From the NCBI GenBank assembly GCA_963681505.1, contig OY811983.1:1663501-1727500 (forward strand): DNA of 64,000 nt, read 5' to 3'. Below, in pieces: positions 31,201-42,703 of the stretch. Position 1 is the first letter of the stretch, and every line of letters starts with the position of its first letter. This DNA comes from Eunapius fragilis (Eukaryota; Porifera; Demospongiae; Spongillida; Spongillidae). A program made the position numbers and the translations under genes. The notes below the pieces were generated by a model, which worked only from the letters and a program-made list of their open reading frames with translations, was not told the origin of the DNA and ran no database searches.

Positions 31201-34200
31201 TTTGCATATGTGTGTAGTGTGTGTGCATGTGTGTGTGTAGTGTATGTATGTGTAGTGTGTAATGTGTGTGCATATGTGTGTAGTGGTGTGCATATGTGTG
31301 TAGTGTGTTTGCATATGTGCGTAGTGTGTGCATGTGTGTGTGTAGTGTATGTATGTGTAGTGTGTAATGTGTGTGTGCGTGTGTGTGTATGTGCATAGAC
31401 TATCTCCTTACCTACATAGGCTGTGAACAAGGTCATCTCCACTGCCAAGGCATCCTCCTTACCTCCTTCAGACATCTCCTCTTCTCATTCATCCACACCG
31501 GGTAGCCCATTGCCTGACCAGAACAGAGACAACACAGTGTATTCTTCTCCCTCGCACCCTCACACCCCACCCTCGTCTGCCGCAGAACAGCCTGTACCAG
31601 ATGAGGTCACCACACCTTCACACCCTCTAGAAGAGGCCACCACACCTTCACACCCTCTAGAGGAGGCCACCACACCCTCTCACCCTCCAGAGGTAGAGGA
31701 GGTCAACACACCCTCACATCCTCCTACCTACTCACAGTTCACACAGCCTCTTGAGGTGCAGAAATCATTATCCCATCACGATTCAGTGGAAGAGGTCCTG
31801 TCGGAGTCTGCTTGCTCATATTCTTCAGAAGGACAACAGGGGGGTCGACCAATGGGTGGGTCCCCCGGCGTGCTTCATCAGGAAGAGAAACTACCCTCAG
31901 AGATGTACACCAGTGAGACATTTGAGAGGCCATCCCAATCGTCACCATCCAGTGATAAGGTTGAGCTTGAGGAGGAACCCTCAGAGCTTGATGGGCACAG
32001 GACTGAAGCTGAGGAGGAACCCTCAGGACTTGATGGGCACAGGACTGAAGCTGAGGAGGAACCCTCAGAACTTGATGGGCACAGGACTGAAGTTGAGGAG
32101 GAACCCTCAGGACTTGATGGGCACAGGTCTGAACCTGAGGAGGAACCCTCAGTACTTGATGGGCACAGGACTGAAGCTGAGGAGGAACCCTCAGGACTTG
32201 ATGGGCACAGGACTGAAGCTGAGGAGGAACCCTCAGGACTTGATGGGCACAGGTCTGAACCTGAAAAGGAAAAATCTGTACAGAAGGGTACCATGCTCAG
32301 AGAGGAAGGTGATAGCATTGGCCATGGGCAAGGTGGAGAGAGGAACTTGGATGAAGAGGTTTTAGAGGAAGTTGAGGAGGAGGAGGAGGAGGATGACGAT
32401 GACTTCTATAATATGGACAAAATCAGACGGGATGGGCCACATAATTTAGAGGCTAGAGGGGAACCAGTGATGAAGGACAAGGAAGAAAGGGAGGAAGGTA
32501 AAACGGTAGTGGAGGAAGTAGAGAAGAAAGAGTTGCCAGAGGACGAGGAGAAAGAGAAAAGTGAAGAGGACGAGGAGGAGGGGGAAAGGGATGTAGAAGA
32601 AGTGGAGAAAGAGGAAAGCCTACTAGAGGAAGTGGAGGAAGAGGAGTTTGAAGAGCCTGAAGAAGAGGAAGAGAAGCATAGAATGACAGAAGTGATAGCT
32701 AAAGACATTGCTGCTGCTGATAACAAACTGCAATTGGACAGAGGTTCTACTACTACCTTTAAAGAGCTGGCAGTCCCTGAACATGGGCAGGAAGCGCCTG
32801 GGGCTCGGTCACCCATGGGGGTGGAGGCAGCCACAACTCCCCAGATATCCGAGATTGCAGAGGACGGGCCTGTAAGTCCCGAGCTGGCCGGTGATGTGGG
32901 TTCGAACCAGCCCGCCGATCTACCATCTGCACCATTGGTCGTTGAACTTCCAGGTAATGTCGGGGAGCAGCATTCAGCCTATCCATTAGCGAAGGACGTG
33001 GTCCAGGATTTGGCCAATGAGGCCTTCGAGACAATGTACCAGCTGTTCAGGTCAAGGCGTGGTCGTGCGGCCGTTCATGGCCAACCAGAAGACAAGCCAG
33101 CTGTGGTGGTGGTGAGGCAAGAGAGGAATGTTACCTTGACTCTGGAACAGAAGGCAGAGAAAATAACAGATGACCTGCTTGCACTGCTGGTTCGGTCTGA
33201 GAACATGTACGTGAATGGATTGCTGTCTGCAAGGGAGAACCAACAGTCCCCAGACCATGTTGATACCAATGGTCATACTGTTAGAGACGTCTCTCCACCT
33301 CTGTCACCTTCCGCAACATCCACTCTGTCACCTCTACACCAGCATCGGTTTGAGGCTGATATACATATGCCCCATTTGGAGTGTGTTGTAGTGCCTCCAC
33401 CGGGTGCCCATCCTTTATCGGGTACCCATTCTCCTCCACCGGGTGCCCATCCTTCATTGGGTACCCATTCTCCTCCACCGGGTGCCCATCCTTCATTGGG
33501 TACCCATTCTCCTCCACCGGGTGCCCATCCTTCATTGGGTACCCATTCTCCTCCACCGGGTGCCCATCCTTCCCAACAACTACTGCACCCTCAAGTTGAA
33601 TTGGCTCCTCCCACAGCTGTTGTCGACGCTCATCACATGGTGAATAGTGACCGCAGGTCTGTCAACACAGTGTGCGAGTATGCATGGCGCACCTTCCAAA
33701 GGATGGGAGTAGACCAACTACACACCACAGATATCCACAGATGCCCTCAGGAGCTTTACACAAAACTTTACAATGCCAAGAAACTTGGGTACGAGGAGGC
33801 ACAATGCAGACAGCACTATGTGGACCTGGTCTACAATATTGCCATGGATACTATCAAAGAATTTCACCCCAAACCGGTTCAGGAACCGGTCTGGTCACGT
33901 GGTTGCACCAAAGGTGGGAAGCTCGTCACCCGAGGCTTGAAGTCACAAGCTGAGCTTGCTCAGTTGCAGGACAAGGTATACGTGGCACTCTCAAGGGGAC
34001 AGACACCTTTGTCACTGTTGGGTGTGAGGTTCTTGAGTGGAGCAAAGAGGCCAGGAGGACGAGAGATTGACTTTGTGGACATGCTTCTGATCAAGGAGCT
34101 TCGAGAAGAAGAGCCTTCCTGGATAGATTACAGTCACGATGAAACTCAGGTCAAGTTATCAGTGGCTGATAGCATTATGGACGACCTTATCAAGGAAACT

Positions 34201-34251
34201 GTTGCGGTGTTGGCTGACATTGTGGGAAAACGCAGCAGGAAAATGAATTGA
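19709..34251 (+). CDS. CEP350: Centrosome-associated protein CEP350 homologue
   Basis: CEP350 is a large centrosomal/basal-body scaffold that anchors microtubules and supports centriole and cilium assembly. Exon 1 (ATG 19709, donor near 19801) joins the exon beginning AHLAYKAFISQQQRLER (about 19973). Later landmarks are an IQ motif AASKIQAAFRGHRVRKG (about 24775), LSPRSLQLKLQTELNLLESVEESM (about 25680), a long Ala/Glu/Lys coiled coil (25730-26190), FFLFTTRMVQQYMHEEELR (about 27064), LASTERHLILQQHKEIGKL (about 28250), LAHREKVLLRRRQAAEAAL (about 29485), and the conserved C-terminal block with VCEYAWRTFQRMG, LYTKLYNAKKLGYEEAQ and IDFVDMLLIKELREEE (33670-34130). I see no CAP-Gly domain, which vertebrate CEP350 has. 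Repeat arrays occur in exons and introns. Exact exon borders in the middle are not all determined. Confidence 0.88.
23058..23114. repeat. (TG)n microsatellite in a CEP350 intron
   Basis: An uninterrupted TG run of about 57 bp lies downstream of a small exon (EPVGQPAKVKEPNLEVK). Other TG-rich tracts lie at 20551-20610 and 21890-22540 in earlier CEP350 introns. Confidence 0.9.
26381..26660 (+). repeat. In-frame 60-bp repeats in a CEP350 exon
   Basis: Units coding for a 20-residue motif starting GTSRPISTEPGVDRT and ending SQT occur three times almost perfectly, with further degenerate copies (about five in all). The frame is kept throughout. They lie between the coiled coil and the acidic VETEEVEEEDH tail of this exon. 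Confidence 0.9.
28061..28216. repeat. (CA)n microsatellite reaching a CEP350 splice acceptor
   Basis: About 155 bp of nearly pure CA ends in ACACAG at 28217, directly before the exon AEIRRLREVQRLAST. The repeat therefore forms the 3' end of the intron including the acceptor. Confidence 0.95.
28490..29100. repeat. Intronic minisatellite, about 36-bp units
   Basis: Units containing GATGTGGGTGGTATGTAAGG and CCCCTAACT repeat about 16 times, with higher-order copies (blocks at about 28760-28880 and 28890-29010 match each other). It fills a CEP350 intron. The minus frame reading RGHIPYIPPTSV is a by-product. Confidence 0.95.
30325..30915. repeat. Intronic minisatellite, about 33-bp units
   Basis: Units built from CCCCACCTGTGGGCTCTCTA and ATAGTCCTACC repeat about 18 times and fill a CEP350 intron between the exon ending NIAESISG and the exon starting EGAVSGVSSVEGRIRV. 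Confidence 0.95.
31963..32270 (+). repeat. In-frame 42-bp repeats in the CEP350 3' exon
   Basis: Seven to eight copies of a 14-residue unit of the type EEEPSGLDGHRTEA are encoded by 42-bp DNA repeats, followed by a long Glu-rich region. The whole stretch keeps one open frame. Confidence 0.93.
33400..33575 (+). repeat. In-frame 39-bp repeats in the CEP350 3' exon
   Basis: Five copies of a 13-residue unit of the type PPPGAHPSLGTHS lie in frame just before the conserved C-terminal block. Confidence 0.93.
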
Positions 34252-34557
34252 AGATGACCTTGCTGAAGCACACAGGTAATGTAACTGACTCATTGGAGAC
34301 TGCAGAGGCTACCTCATGGCCATGCTTGGGCAGCGAGGATATTCTATTGTAGCAGCTGTAACATGAGCATTCCACACGGCAACAGGTCTTCATTGTGCAG
34401 CAATATTTGTTCGCAACTTCCAAATCATCATCTGTTTTTTTTTTTTCCGTCAGTTTTCATTTTTTACATTTAATTTTATAAATTCATTGCGTTAATTAAA
34501 CATGTTGTCCTAAACGGGTTAAATTTGATTTGTCCCACATTGTCGTGCATAAGAGAT
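34252..34557. other. Intergenic DNA between CEP350 and eIF2-alpha
   Basis: This contains the CEP350 3' region and the eIF2-alpha upstream region. A T run lies at 34434-34446 and an AT-rich stretch at 34460-34500. No gene is seen. Confidence 0.5.
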
Positions 34558-35731
34558 ATGACCGAGGGGAAGGTAACAACACAGCAGCTCTCTTGCCGCT
34601 ACTATAGACATAAGTATCCAAAGCTTGAGGATGTGGTTATGGTTAATGTGCGCTCCATCGCGGAGATGGGTGCATACGTGAGTCTGCTGGAATACAACAA
34701 CATTGAAGGAATGATTATGCTGAGTGAACTGTCCCGAAGGCGCATCAGGTCTATCAACAAATTGGTGCGCATCGGCAGGAATGAGTGTGTAGTCGTCATC
34801 AGGGTAGACGAAAGCAAAGGTAAGTTAAGTGGCAGACGAGGAGATTCCAACTAAGGCGCACTTTTTGCAGGCTATATTGATTTGTCCAAAAGAAGAGTGT
34901 CACCAGAGGAAATACAAAAGTGCGAAGAAAAGTTTTCCAAGGCGAAAACGGTAAAGACTTAAATAAAATTAAGAAAGAATGGCTGTTTACTTCATTTGGA
35001 TGTTAGGTTAACAGCATCTTAAGAAACGTGGCCAGTACACTCCAATATGACAGTGACCAGCTGGAAGACTTTTATGAGAGGACTGCATGGAAGTTAGAGG
35101 AGAAAAATGGAGTCCCAGGGAGTTCTTACGATCTCTTCAAGAAAGCCGTCACGTGAGGAAGCTTGCGGTGTTTTGTGTGTTGTGTTTAGCACATGTTGCC
35201 TGTTGGGGCACAGGAACCCGTCAGTCCTGGATGATTGCAAATTCAGAGAGGACAACGACGAGAAGAATGCGTTGCTGTTTAATATCAAACATCGGCTCAC
35301 ACCTAACCCCGTCAAAATCAGAGCAGGTTTTAATTATCATCATTATTTTCTCTTTGGTGACATGTCGTCTTGTTTATACAACACAGACATTGATGTCTCT
35401 TGCTATGGGTATGAAGGTATTGATGCAGTTAAGACAGCTCTGAGGGCCGGTCTGAAGCAGTCAACTGAAGACATGCCCATTAAGGTACACTCACTCCAGA
35501 CTGCAGTGTGTGGGGGGCTGAATTAATGAAGTGTCTTCCTTAGATCAACCTGATAGCTCCTCCCCAGTATGTCATGACTACTACAACTTTGGACAGAAAT
35601 GAAGGGATTGCAAGACTCAGTGCTGCCATCCAAGTGATCAGGGAGACCATTGAGGAAAATGAAGGGCAGTTCAACCTCAAAATGGAGGTTTGTGCTCTCT
35701 CTTTTAGTGTTGTGTTTGGAATGTGAGCCCA

Positions 35732-35773
<42 letters not shown>

Positions 35774-35932
35774 CCCAAGGTTGTAACAGATATTGATGAG
35801 GCGGAGCTTCAAAAGCAGATGGAAAAACTGACGCTCGAGAACCAGGAGGTTGCTGGTGACGACGATATTTCAGAAGGCGAACAAGAAGAGGTCGAAACAG
35901 CTGCGAAGGCCGAAACGGCTGTAAAGGAATGA
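34558..35932 (+). CDS. EIF2S1: Translation initiation factor eIF2 subunit alpha
   Basis: This is the regulatory subunit of the eIF2 ternary complex, which brings Met-tRNAi to the 40S ribosome. Seven exons join in phase (34558-34819, 34871-34950, 35007-35152, 35214-35326, 35387-35484, 35544-35687, 35774-35932) to give 333 residues. The S1 domain carries [19 protein letters not shown] and the stress-kinase target loop [12 protein letters not shown], in which the regulatory serine is residue 59 (Ser51/52 in mammals). Later landmarks are [45 protein letters not shown] and the acidic tail. The start was chosen as the only upstream ATG in frame. It gives about seven extra N-terminal residues compared with human. 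The last intron ends in a CA microsatellite. Confidence 0.97.
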
Positions 35933-35999
35933 AAATAGCACAACTAGACGCTGTGAAATCATTATCTGTACTTTGATTACATTGTGGTTTTAAGTTGCC

Positions 36000-38900
36000 A
36001 TGAGGCGGATTCAACTGATAGCGCTGTGTTGTGTCTTGGTTCGCTCGACGACTGCTGGTTCGCAGCTGCCGTGCTATGGAGTTAACGGTACTCCAGTTCC
36101 GTGCTACCCACCGTACGAAGATGCAGCAGCTGGTCTGGTTCCCACCGCCACCAGTACGTGCAGTTCGTCCGGTCCCGCGTGTGATAAGTGCTCCCCGTGC
36201 GATGCAAGCGTTCCCTCGCAGTCGCACGCGGCCGGTCTAGCGACGGACGGGAACTCCGTTACGTACTGGCAGTCCGCGAAAGTCTCGCCTGGTGAGAGCG
36301 TCAACCTCACGTTCCACCTCAGCGGGGCGTACGAGGTGAAGGAGGTGGCCGTGGAGTTTGTCGGACCACCTCCAAACGCTACTGCCGTTCTGACCTCTGC
36401 TGATGGAGGAAAGACGTTCAGCGCATTGCTGTCTTACTCCGCCGCGCTGTGTGGAGGGAAAGGCACGTGCACCGCGGTGACACTCCAGCTTCTGCCCGAT
36501 TCCCGCCAGAAGGTCACCTTCGCGCTTCGCCAAGACGCGGAGCCAGCAGACGCCATTCGACTCGGCCTCTACCCCGCCAGCGACCACGTCGCCGTAGCGA
36601 ACGTAAGCATCACGGCTCGCTGTGCCTGCAACGGGCATGCGTCTAGCTGCGCGAGAGAGGGCGGCAATGTCCCTGTGTGCAACTGCAGTCACAACTCCGA
36701 GGGAAAGCGGTGCGAAACGTGCTCGAGCGGGTACGGCAAACAGCCATGGTATTCTAGTGGTGGAGACTCCGCTACGGCATTCGTCTGTGAAGGTATGAAA
36801 TGGCATGCATGATTTGGCGTGAGGTGGTTGGGCGGGCAGAGCGATAAACACCCAAACCAGCTGTTGGTAAACAGCACGATGGGCTCCCAACCTCAGGAAT
36901 GTGGTGACGTAATGCCTGCTTCAAAACAGATTACTCCTCCCGCCACAACAAAAGCAACTGAATGTACAACTCGTTATTTTATTTACCCCCTCCTCCCCCT
37001 CCTCCCGCCCACAGCGTGCTCAGAATGTTACCAGGGTGTGGAACAATACCAGAACATGACTACGACAGTATTCAAGGTATTTGTGGAGCGAATGAATGCA
37101 ACCCTGTCCAGTGTTGACGTACTGGGAGAGCTGGTGAGATACCAGCAACTGATCCAGTCCCTACACCAGAAGGCAAAGTCATTAGCAGCTGAAGTGGTGG
37201 TATTGGTAAACAAGCAGAATGAATTCGTGACGCAGGATACTGCCTTTGACATGAGCACCATGGCGTATAAGACGAGCATCTTGACTGCGAACAAAGGTGT
37301 TGTTGGACTATCCGCCAGAGTTTCCATACAGTCTGCATTGCTTATTAACCTGGCCAACATAACCGATATGGTGGAGGTATTGGAGAAAACAATAACATCA
37401 CAGATACAACTGTCCTTGGAACTGCTTAATGAAACACAGCAAGCTGTAAGTCACTATTCTTTAAAATATTTCAGTTACTTTTTAATAGGTTTGACCATCC
37501 CTTACAGTTCCTTAAACTAGATGGTCTGGCTCGCAAGTCTGATGCAATATCCCGGGATCAGATGCTCCAGGCCCAAGGCCTTCTTGCCAGGGCACAGGAG
37601 ACCTTTGCCCTGGCCTCTGATGCATTCAGGCTCTCCCGCCTGGCTATCGTGCTTCAGAATGTCACAGTTGCAAATCTGGCCACGTTGGAGGCACACGATT
37701 TGATCACGCTTAACAATCTGTATTTGGAATCAAAGAGTAATTTTGAAAGCATACTCAAGAGCGCACCCGTTATCGCCAGTGACTCCCAGTCTCTCCTTAA
37801 CCAGACCCGTGACCCCACACCACCCGACTTTGATGCAGACATCCTGTACCTCTCCAACTGGGTGAGCCGGCTGACTGACATGTCCCAGACGCTGTGGAAC
37901 AGAACAGGTGACCTGACCACGGGGTTGCTTGAGGAGGAGAGCTCGTTCGGTGACCTGAACGCCACAGCACACCTGCTGCTGGACAGGAGTGTGGTCCTGC
38001 GTGAGCGGGCAGCCATCCTGGTGAGAAAGGCCGAGGGTGCGTTAAGGACGGCAGACACCACCGTACAAGGGACACAGGGAATCCTGCGCCAGTCCCTGGA
38101 TCTGTTGGACCAACTCAATGCAAGCCTGGTGAACCTGAGCAACTTCAAGTCCCAGTTGGACAGTCTGGTGGAAGGGATTGGCGCTGCACAGAGACGCTCA
38201 GGCCTTGCCCTCAGTGTGGCCAGTCAGGCCAACCTTACCCTCCTCCAGGCTGCAGTGGTGGTTGATGCCGCCCTTGGGAGTACTGAAGAGGCCACTCTGC
38301 TCCTCAACCAGGCGTACGTGGTAAGGGCCACTTCCTTACTGTCTTTTGCCAAACGTTTTGTGTGTATTTTTTGTCAGCCTGTGATCGTGCTATGACACCT
38401 TATAGAGAAGGTTGTAATGTTAAAATTGTTCCTCTACAGTACTGGACATATTTTGATGATGTCTTTCAACTTAACCTTCTCTTCTCCCTCACCATCCCTC
38501 ATCACCTCACCACCTCCCTCATCACCCTTCATCACCTCACCACCTACTCACCATCTCCCTCATCACCTTGCCACCTACTCACCACCTCCCATCACCTCAC
38601 CATCACCCTCTCCACCTCTCATCACCTCACCACCTACTCACCGTCACCCTCTCTACCTCTCATCACCTCACCACCTACTCACGTCACCCTCTCCACCTTC
38701 CTTACATTCCTTTCCCTTTTCCCCTTCTACCCCATATCCTTTTCACACACTAGGTAATCTCTCGCTCCCATGTGACGTCTTCCGTGACACACAACTCAAC
38801 AGAGGCACTTAAGACCCAGCTGAACTCCCTGGTCAACGTGTCCAACACTCTTCACACTGACTTGGATGTGCTGGGGAAGAGGGCCTCAGCGGACCGCGCA

Positions 38901-39260
38901 GCCATTGTCAATGCCTCCCTCAGTGCCAACCTGTCCTCCTCCAGAACGCTTCAGTTCAGAGAGAAGATTGCAGTAGCCAACAGCACTCTGTCGCAACTGA
39001 GGGCGGAGCTTAGCTCATTGCATCCTGTCCCTCCTGAGCGCATCTCGGGCATCAATGCCACCCTTGCCAGGTTGGAGGAGGAGGCTGTCCAAAACCAAGC
39101 CCTGATAAACATGACTCAGCAGCTCATATTACAGCTGGAAACTTCTGCCAAGCAGCTGGAAGATAAGTACACCACGTTGAAGCAACAGAGAGACCTTCTC
39201 CAGCAGATTTTGAACAACTTGAGTAATCTGGACTGTCGCAAGCAGTACAGTGCTCCTTAA
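36000..39260 (+). CDS. Short laminin gamma-like chain (LN, one LE, coiled coil)
   Basis: This is an extracellular basement-membrane-type chain. Four exons join in phase (36000-36792, 37015-37445, 37508-38320, 38751-39260) to 848 residues. There is a signal peptide (residues 1-20, LIALCCVLVRSTTA). A laminin N-terminal domain starts with CYGVNGTPVPCYPPYEDAA, including CDKCSPCDAS and TYWQSAKVSPGESVNLTFHL. One LE-type EGF module follows (CACNGHASSCA to CETCSSGYGKQPW). The next exon starts ACSECYQGVEQYQ, the usual start of the gamma coiled coil, and about 580 residues of helix-rich sequence with many N-glycosylation sites follow. A lone Cys lies eight residues from the end (LDCRKQYSAP), as in gamma chains. 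The usual run of further LE modules and the L4 domain are missing, and intron 1 (222 bp) is too small to hide them. Confidence 0.85.
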
Positions 39261-39419
39261 ATGGAGTTCTTGTTGTGCTATACACAGAGCTGGTATGTTA
39301 TTTTAGCATTACTTTGTGTGACTCTTTTAAAAGATGGGTGAATGAAGCCTTAAAAGCCACTCTATACTTCCTACCCTTCACTGTATTGAATGATCTGTTT
39401 TGAAGTCTGTACTGTCACT

Positions 39420-39480
39420 TTATTATTATGAAATAAAAATCTCGGAAATCTTAATTACGAGATTTCCCAATAACTTTAAA
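39420..39480 (+). terminator. Putative polyadenylation region of the laminin-like gene
   Basis: An AATAAA signal lies near 39431. It is followed by a short inverted repeat (AAATCTCG ... CGAGATTT), about 170-200 bp past the laminin stop and upstream of the next start. Confidence 0.45.
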
Positions 39481-39503
39481 ATTAATGTTATTAATTATTG
39501 TAT

Positions 39504-40010
39504 ATGGTAAACACGTGCGGAATGGCAGGTGCGGGAAGAATTAACAAGCCAAAACGGGTAAGTTTTCAGAACAGACCTAAACACTGTGGCGAATTTAACT
39601 TGACGGCTTGCATTGGCGGCAATATTAAGCACACGAAGAAGACTCATCGAAAGCAGGTACACGAGAGAAGCGAGGAGACATTGAAGAACACAACGGACGA
39701 CAAGCTTAGACAATGCAGGTAGGTAGCCCATTCGACGTTCATTGTTGCCTAACGTACACGGGTGTTAAAAAACTGGATTATAGGACCAACCCTCGGGCTA
39801 ACGTCAAGCTATCAGGGAAAAAGAGACGTCTCTTAAAGAAAGCAGTCGGCAAGGCGTTGGAAACCCAGGGTTCGATGGAAGGTGAGTGCTTAACGGTTAA
39901 AAAATAAAATAAAACCAGAACAAACAGCTTTACACTTCTTCAACTTCTTCATTCCAGTTAGTCGTCCAGTGAACAGTCAGACAGAGTTGGGAACAATGGA
40001 GGTGGCCTGA
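39504..40010 (+). CDS. Small basic nuclear-type protein, C11orf98-like
   Basis: The N-terminus MAGAGRINKPKR (ATG 39522; an in-frame ATG also at 39504) and the block RANVKLSGKKRRLLKKA match the human C11orf98 motifs GGKINRP and RANITLSGKKRRKLL in order. An intron at about 39719-39783 (GTAGGT to TTATAG) and another at about 39882-39957 join to give the end TMEVA, with a stop at 40008-40010. A GTAAGT at 39558 could begin a further intron, but the frame is open through it, so the region between residues 12 and 40 is uncertain. Function in this family is not established. It converges with the FAM194-domain gene. Confidence 0.6.
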
Positions 40011-40011
40011 A

Positions 40012-42703
40012 CTACGCACAGAATCTCCATGCACTCTCGTTATGTGTGTCATTATGTGTGTAGTTTCTCACGCTGGCGCAGATACAATGAATCATCCCAT
40101 TTCTTCTTTTTATTATTTTTTTTTTTAAAGAAAAAAGAAAAACACGAGCATATCTGGAGGAGTAGTTTTCCCTAGCACTGTTCAGGGTTAGCACTGCCTT
40201 GTCCTCCTCAGTCTTTGTGTGTGCTGCAGCTTTCCCAGCAGTTCACTGCAGTTTTAAATGGTGCAATGGTCCCTTACAACAACAGCAACTGTGTGTACCT
40301 TATTCTTGCTTTGGTGTTGCTAAGGTTTCCTTCTACTGCATCCTCATTCTTCAAGTCCGCCTGGTCCTCTAATCTCAGCCCGGGCTGGGCCTGCTAAAAA
40401 AAAAGCCCCACCCCCACTCCCCTTGCTAACAAGTATGTTTGTACTGTGGGTGGAAAAACGTACCTGTCCCCGGCTGGTGGAGAACTGAATGTGACTATTG
40501 TCAGCAGCGAAACTTAATACAATGCAGTCCTGCGGCAGGGAAGGGAGAGAGGAAGTACGTCTGTCGGTCGCAGACGTCATGTGAGGTAACTTGCCTGGTT
40601 GCTACAACGTATTGTTATTGCTTTGTTCAGCTGCAGTGAAATTGGCTGGAGAAGGGCGGGGTTAGCTCCACCCATCCAGGTCCATTTCCTCTTTACTGAC
40701 TGGTTGTCATCAAAGATGGTGCCTTGGTAAGGAGTGATGACCAGTTTGGTGGTTCCATTGGGATTGCAGCATGTCATGCGTCCGCTATCTTCCAACGTAG
40801 CAAGGACCAGATGTCTGTCATCATCCTGCCGACGAGAGAGGGAGGGAGGGAGAGAGAGGGAGGGAGGGAGGGAGGGAGGAAGGGGAGGGAGGGAGGGACA
40901 ATATCATAGGAGGGATAGGGGAGTAGGCATGAAGATGTTACCTCAAACACCAGGTACCCCAGAATTCCTTGGCTTATTGCATATATCAGGATCGCGATGC
41001 GGCCAGAATTGTAACTGTATTGATTGTGGTGCTAAGGGATCCAACCTTCTTTTATTTGGCTGACTGCTGTGAATATTCTAAACAACAGATTGCTGCCACA
41101 GAGAAATGGCTAAGTGAAGGATACTAGCATTGGCCGGTCATGTCTGGTAGGATGGTGGTGAATGGTCTGCCATTAGGGTACTGCTGTACCTTCAGTGGAC
41201 CCTTGTTCCCAGAGAGAACATAGTCATTTTAAAGTTAGATTTGTATGAAGCCATACCTTAACTGCTGGTGGTGGTGGTGGGTTGGGGGTGATGGGGGCGA
41301 GTTTGGTGGGGTGCGTGATTTCAATGTTGCCAGGCAACAGTTTGGGAATGTGTCCCTTTGCTTGTGCCTTGTTGGGTGTTCGGGTCGCCTCATCCTGGGC
41401 CTGGGGACTGACCATCCAACCCGTTTCCAGTATTCCGGGAGACAGGAGTGAGAATTCAATAGTCTTGGTGTGTTTAGTTACTGTGTGCAGTAGAAGGTGA
41501 GGGGATGGTACTTTGTGTCAGGTTTGACTAACAAGAGTGGAAACTTGTGCTTTGCAGAAACTTTACTTTCTGCTCCTCCCACTTCCGTTTTCGTATCATC
41601 CTAATCACACACAGTACAAAAAGCAATCGTGTTATTAAACCAATTGTATTAGTCAGTTATTGTGCAACGTTCACTTATTAATGGTCAGTTACCCCTCACA
41701 TGGCCAATGCTCTCTCTTCAGCAGTCTTTTGAACCTTTGTTGATTTCCTATCAGAGCTAATTTTGATCCCTTTGACCTTGCTGTGTGCTCCATTCTTGAG
41801 CATTTGTCTCGTGGAGGCAGCTACTAGGATGTTGAACTCCCTGTAGTCATCGCAACAAAAGCTGGTGATCTGGGGGGTTGGGCCACGATATTATTTTTAC
41901 ATGAACAATACATACATGTACAAATCTACTTATTAAACGTAGCTACAGTAACATAACATAATACATTAAACTAAGCACTAAGTCAAAACGTTGGGGCAAA
42001 CTATTTTCATTATGGCTATATACTGCTAACCTCTGCGCTATCTGCTAATGACCCCAGGAGGCTAAGACGCGGGATTTTCTTGCCACAGAAGTCGCACGCG
42101 ACCATCACCGCCTCCCTGTTGCTACTGTCGAAGGCCACCGTCTGTACGTTAGCCGGGGGGTGGGTGGGGTTACGCTGGCGAGGTTTCCTCTTAGACTTGT
42201 GATTAGCGGAGAGGCTGAAGTACTTGCTGGCGAGGGCCTCCGACTCTCTGAGGTACTGCAGAACGGCAGGAAGAGGAATGCCGCGCGTGTTTATCTCCGG
42301 CAGCCTTTCCGCTCCAGCGCCCTCATCGTCCTCGCTGCTGTCGCTGGAGAAGCATAGGTTCTCCAACTCTGCAAGCGGTGTGGCCCCGCCCTCTGGTTGG
42401 TGTAGGAGGGGTAGATGAAGCTCTTTATCATCGGTAGGAACGGGAACGGTGTTATCCGGACCTTCCGACTCGCTGACGAGGCCGTCTGTGATCTCTGAGT
42501 GTGGCCGTTCTCGAGGTGTGTTACTATTTGAGGCTGGGGGAAGGAAAGGTCCGTGGTCGGTTAATATTGTTAGCAAGTAAACTGCCTATACATTGTGCGT
42601 TGCTCAGCAGTGGGAAGCATTCGTTGCCAATATCTTTATATCGCGCAATTAGTAGCATGTCCTGGATCCAGCTCCATGCCGTTTGCGTCTCCACTGACGG
42701 CAT
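40012..42703 (-). CDS. FAM194-domain protein, ERICH6-like
   Basis: The proposed start is MPSVETQTAWSWIQDML (42703). An intron (about 42584-42541) joins to a Ser/Glu-rich exon with a CDFCGKK motif (42540-42030). Further exons carry ITSFCCDDYREFNILVAASTR (about 41870) and GHIPKLLPGNIEITHPTKL (about 41350). The diagnostic FAM194 domain follows: SGNKGPLKVQQYPNGRPF (about 41200), LAVFEDSGRMTCCNPNG (about 40800), SVKRKWTWMG (about 40700) and SHIQFSTSRGQVRFST (about 40500). These match the glutamate-rich 6 proteins, whose function is unknown. Intermediate exons and the C-terminal end (taken as the frame stopping at 40012) are not certain. Confidence 0.65.

Noticed and set aside
35723..35932. Separate small gene with an acidic tail
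   Set aside because: From 35774 it is the last exon of eIF2-alpha; the upstream part is the intronic CA repeat.
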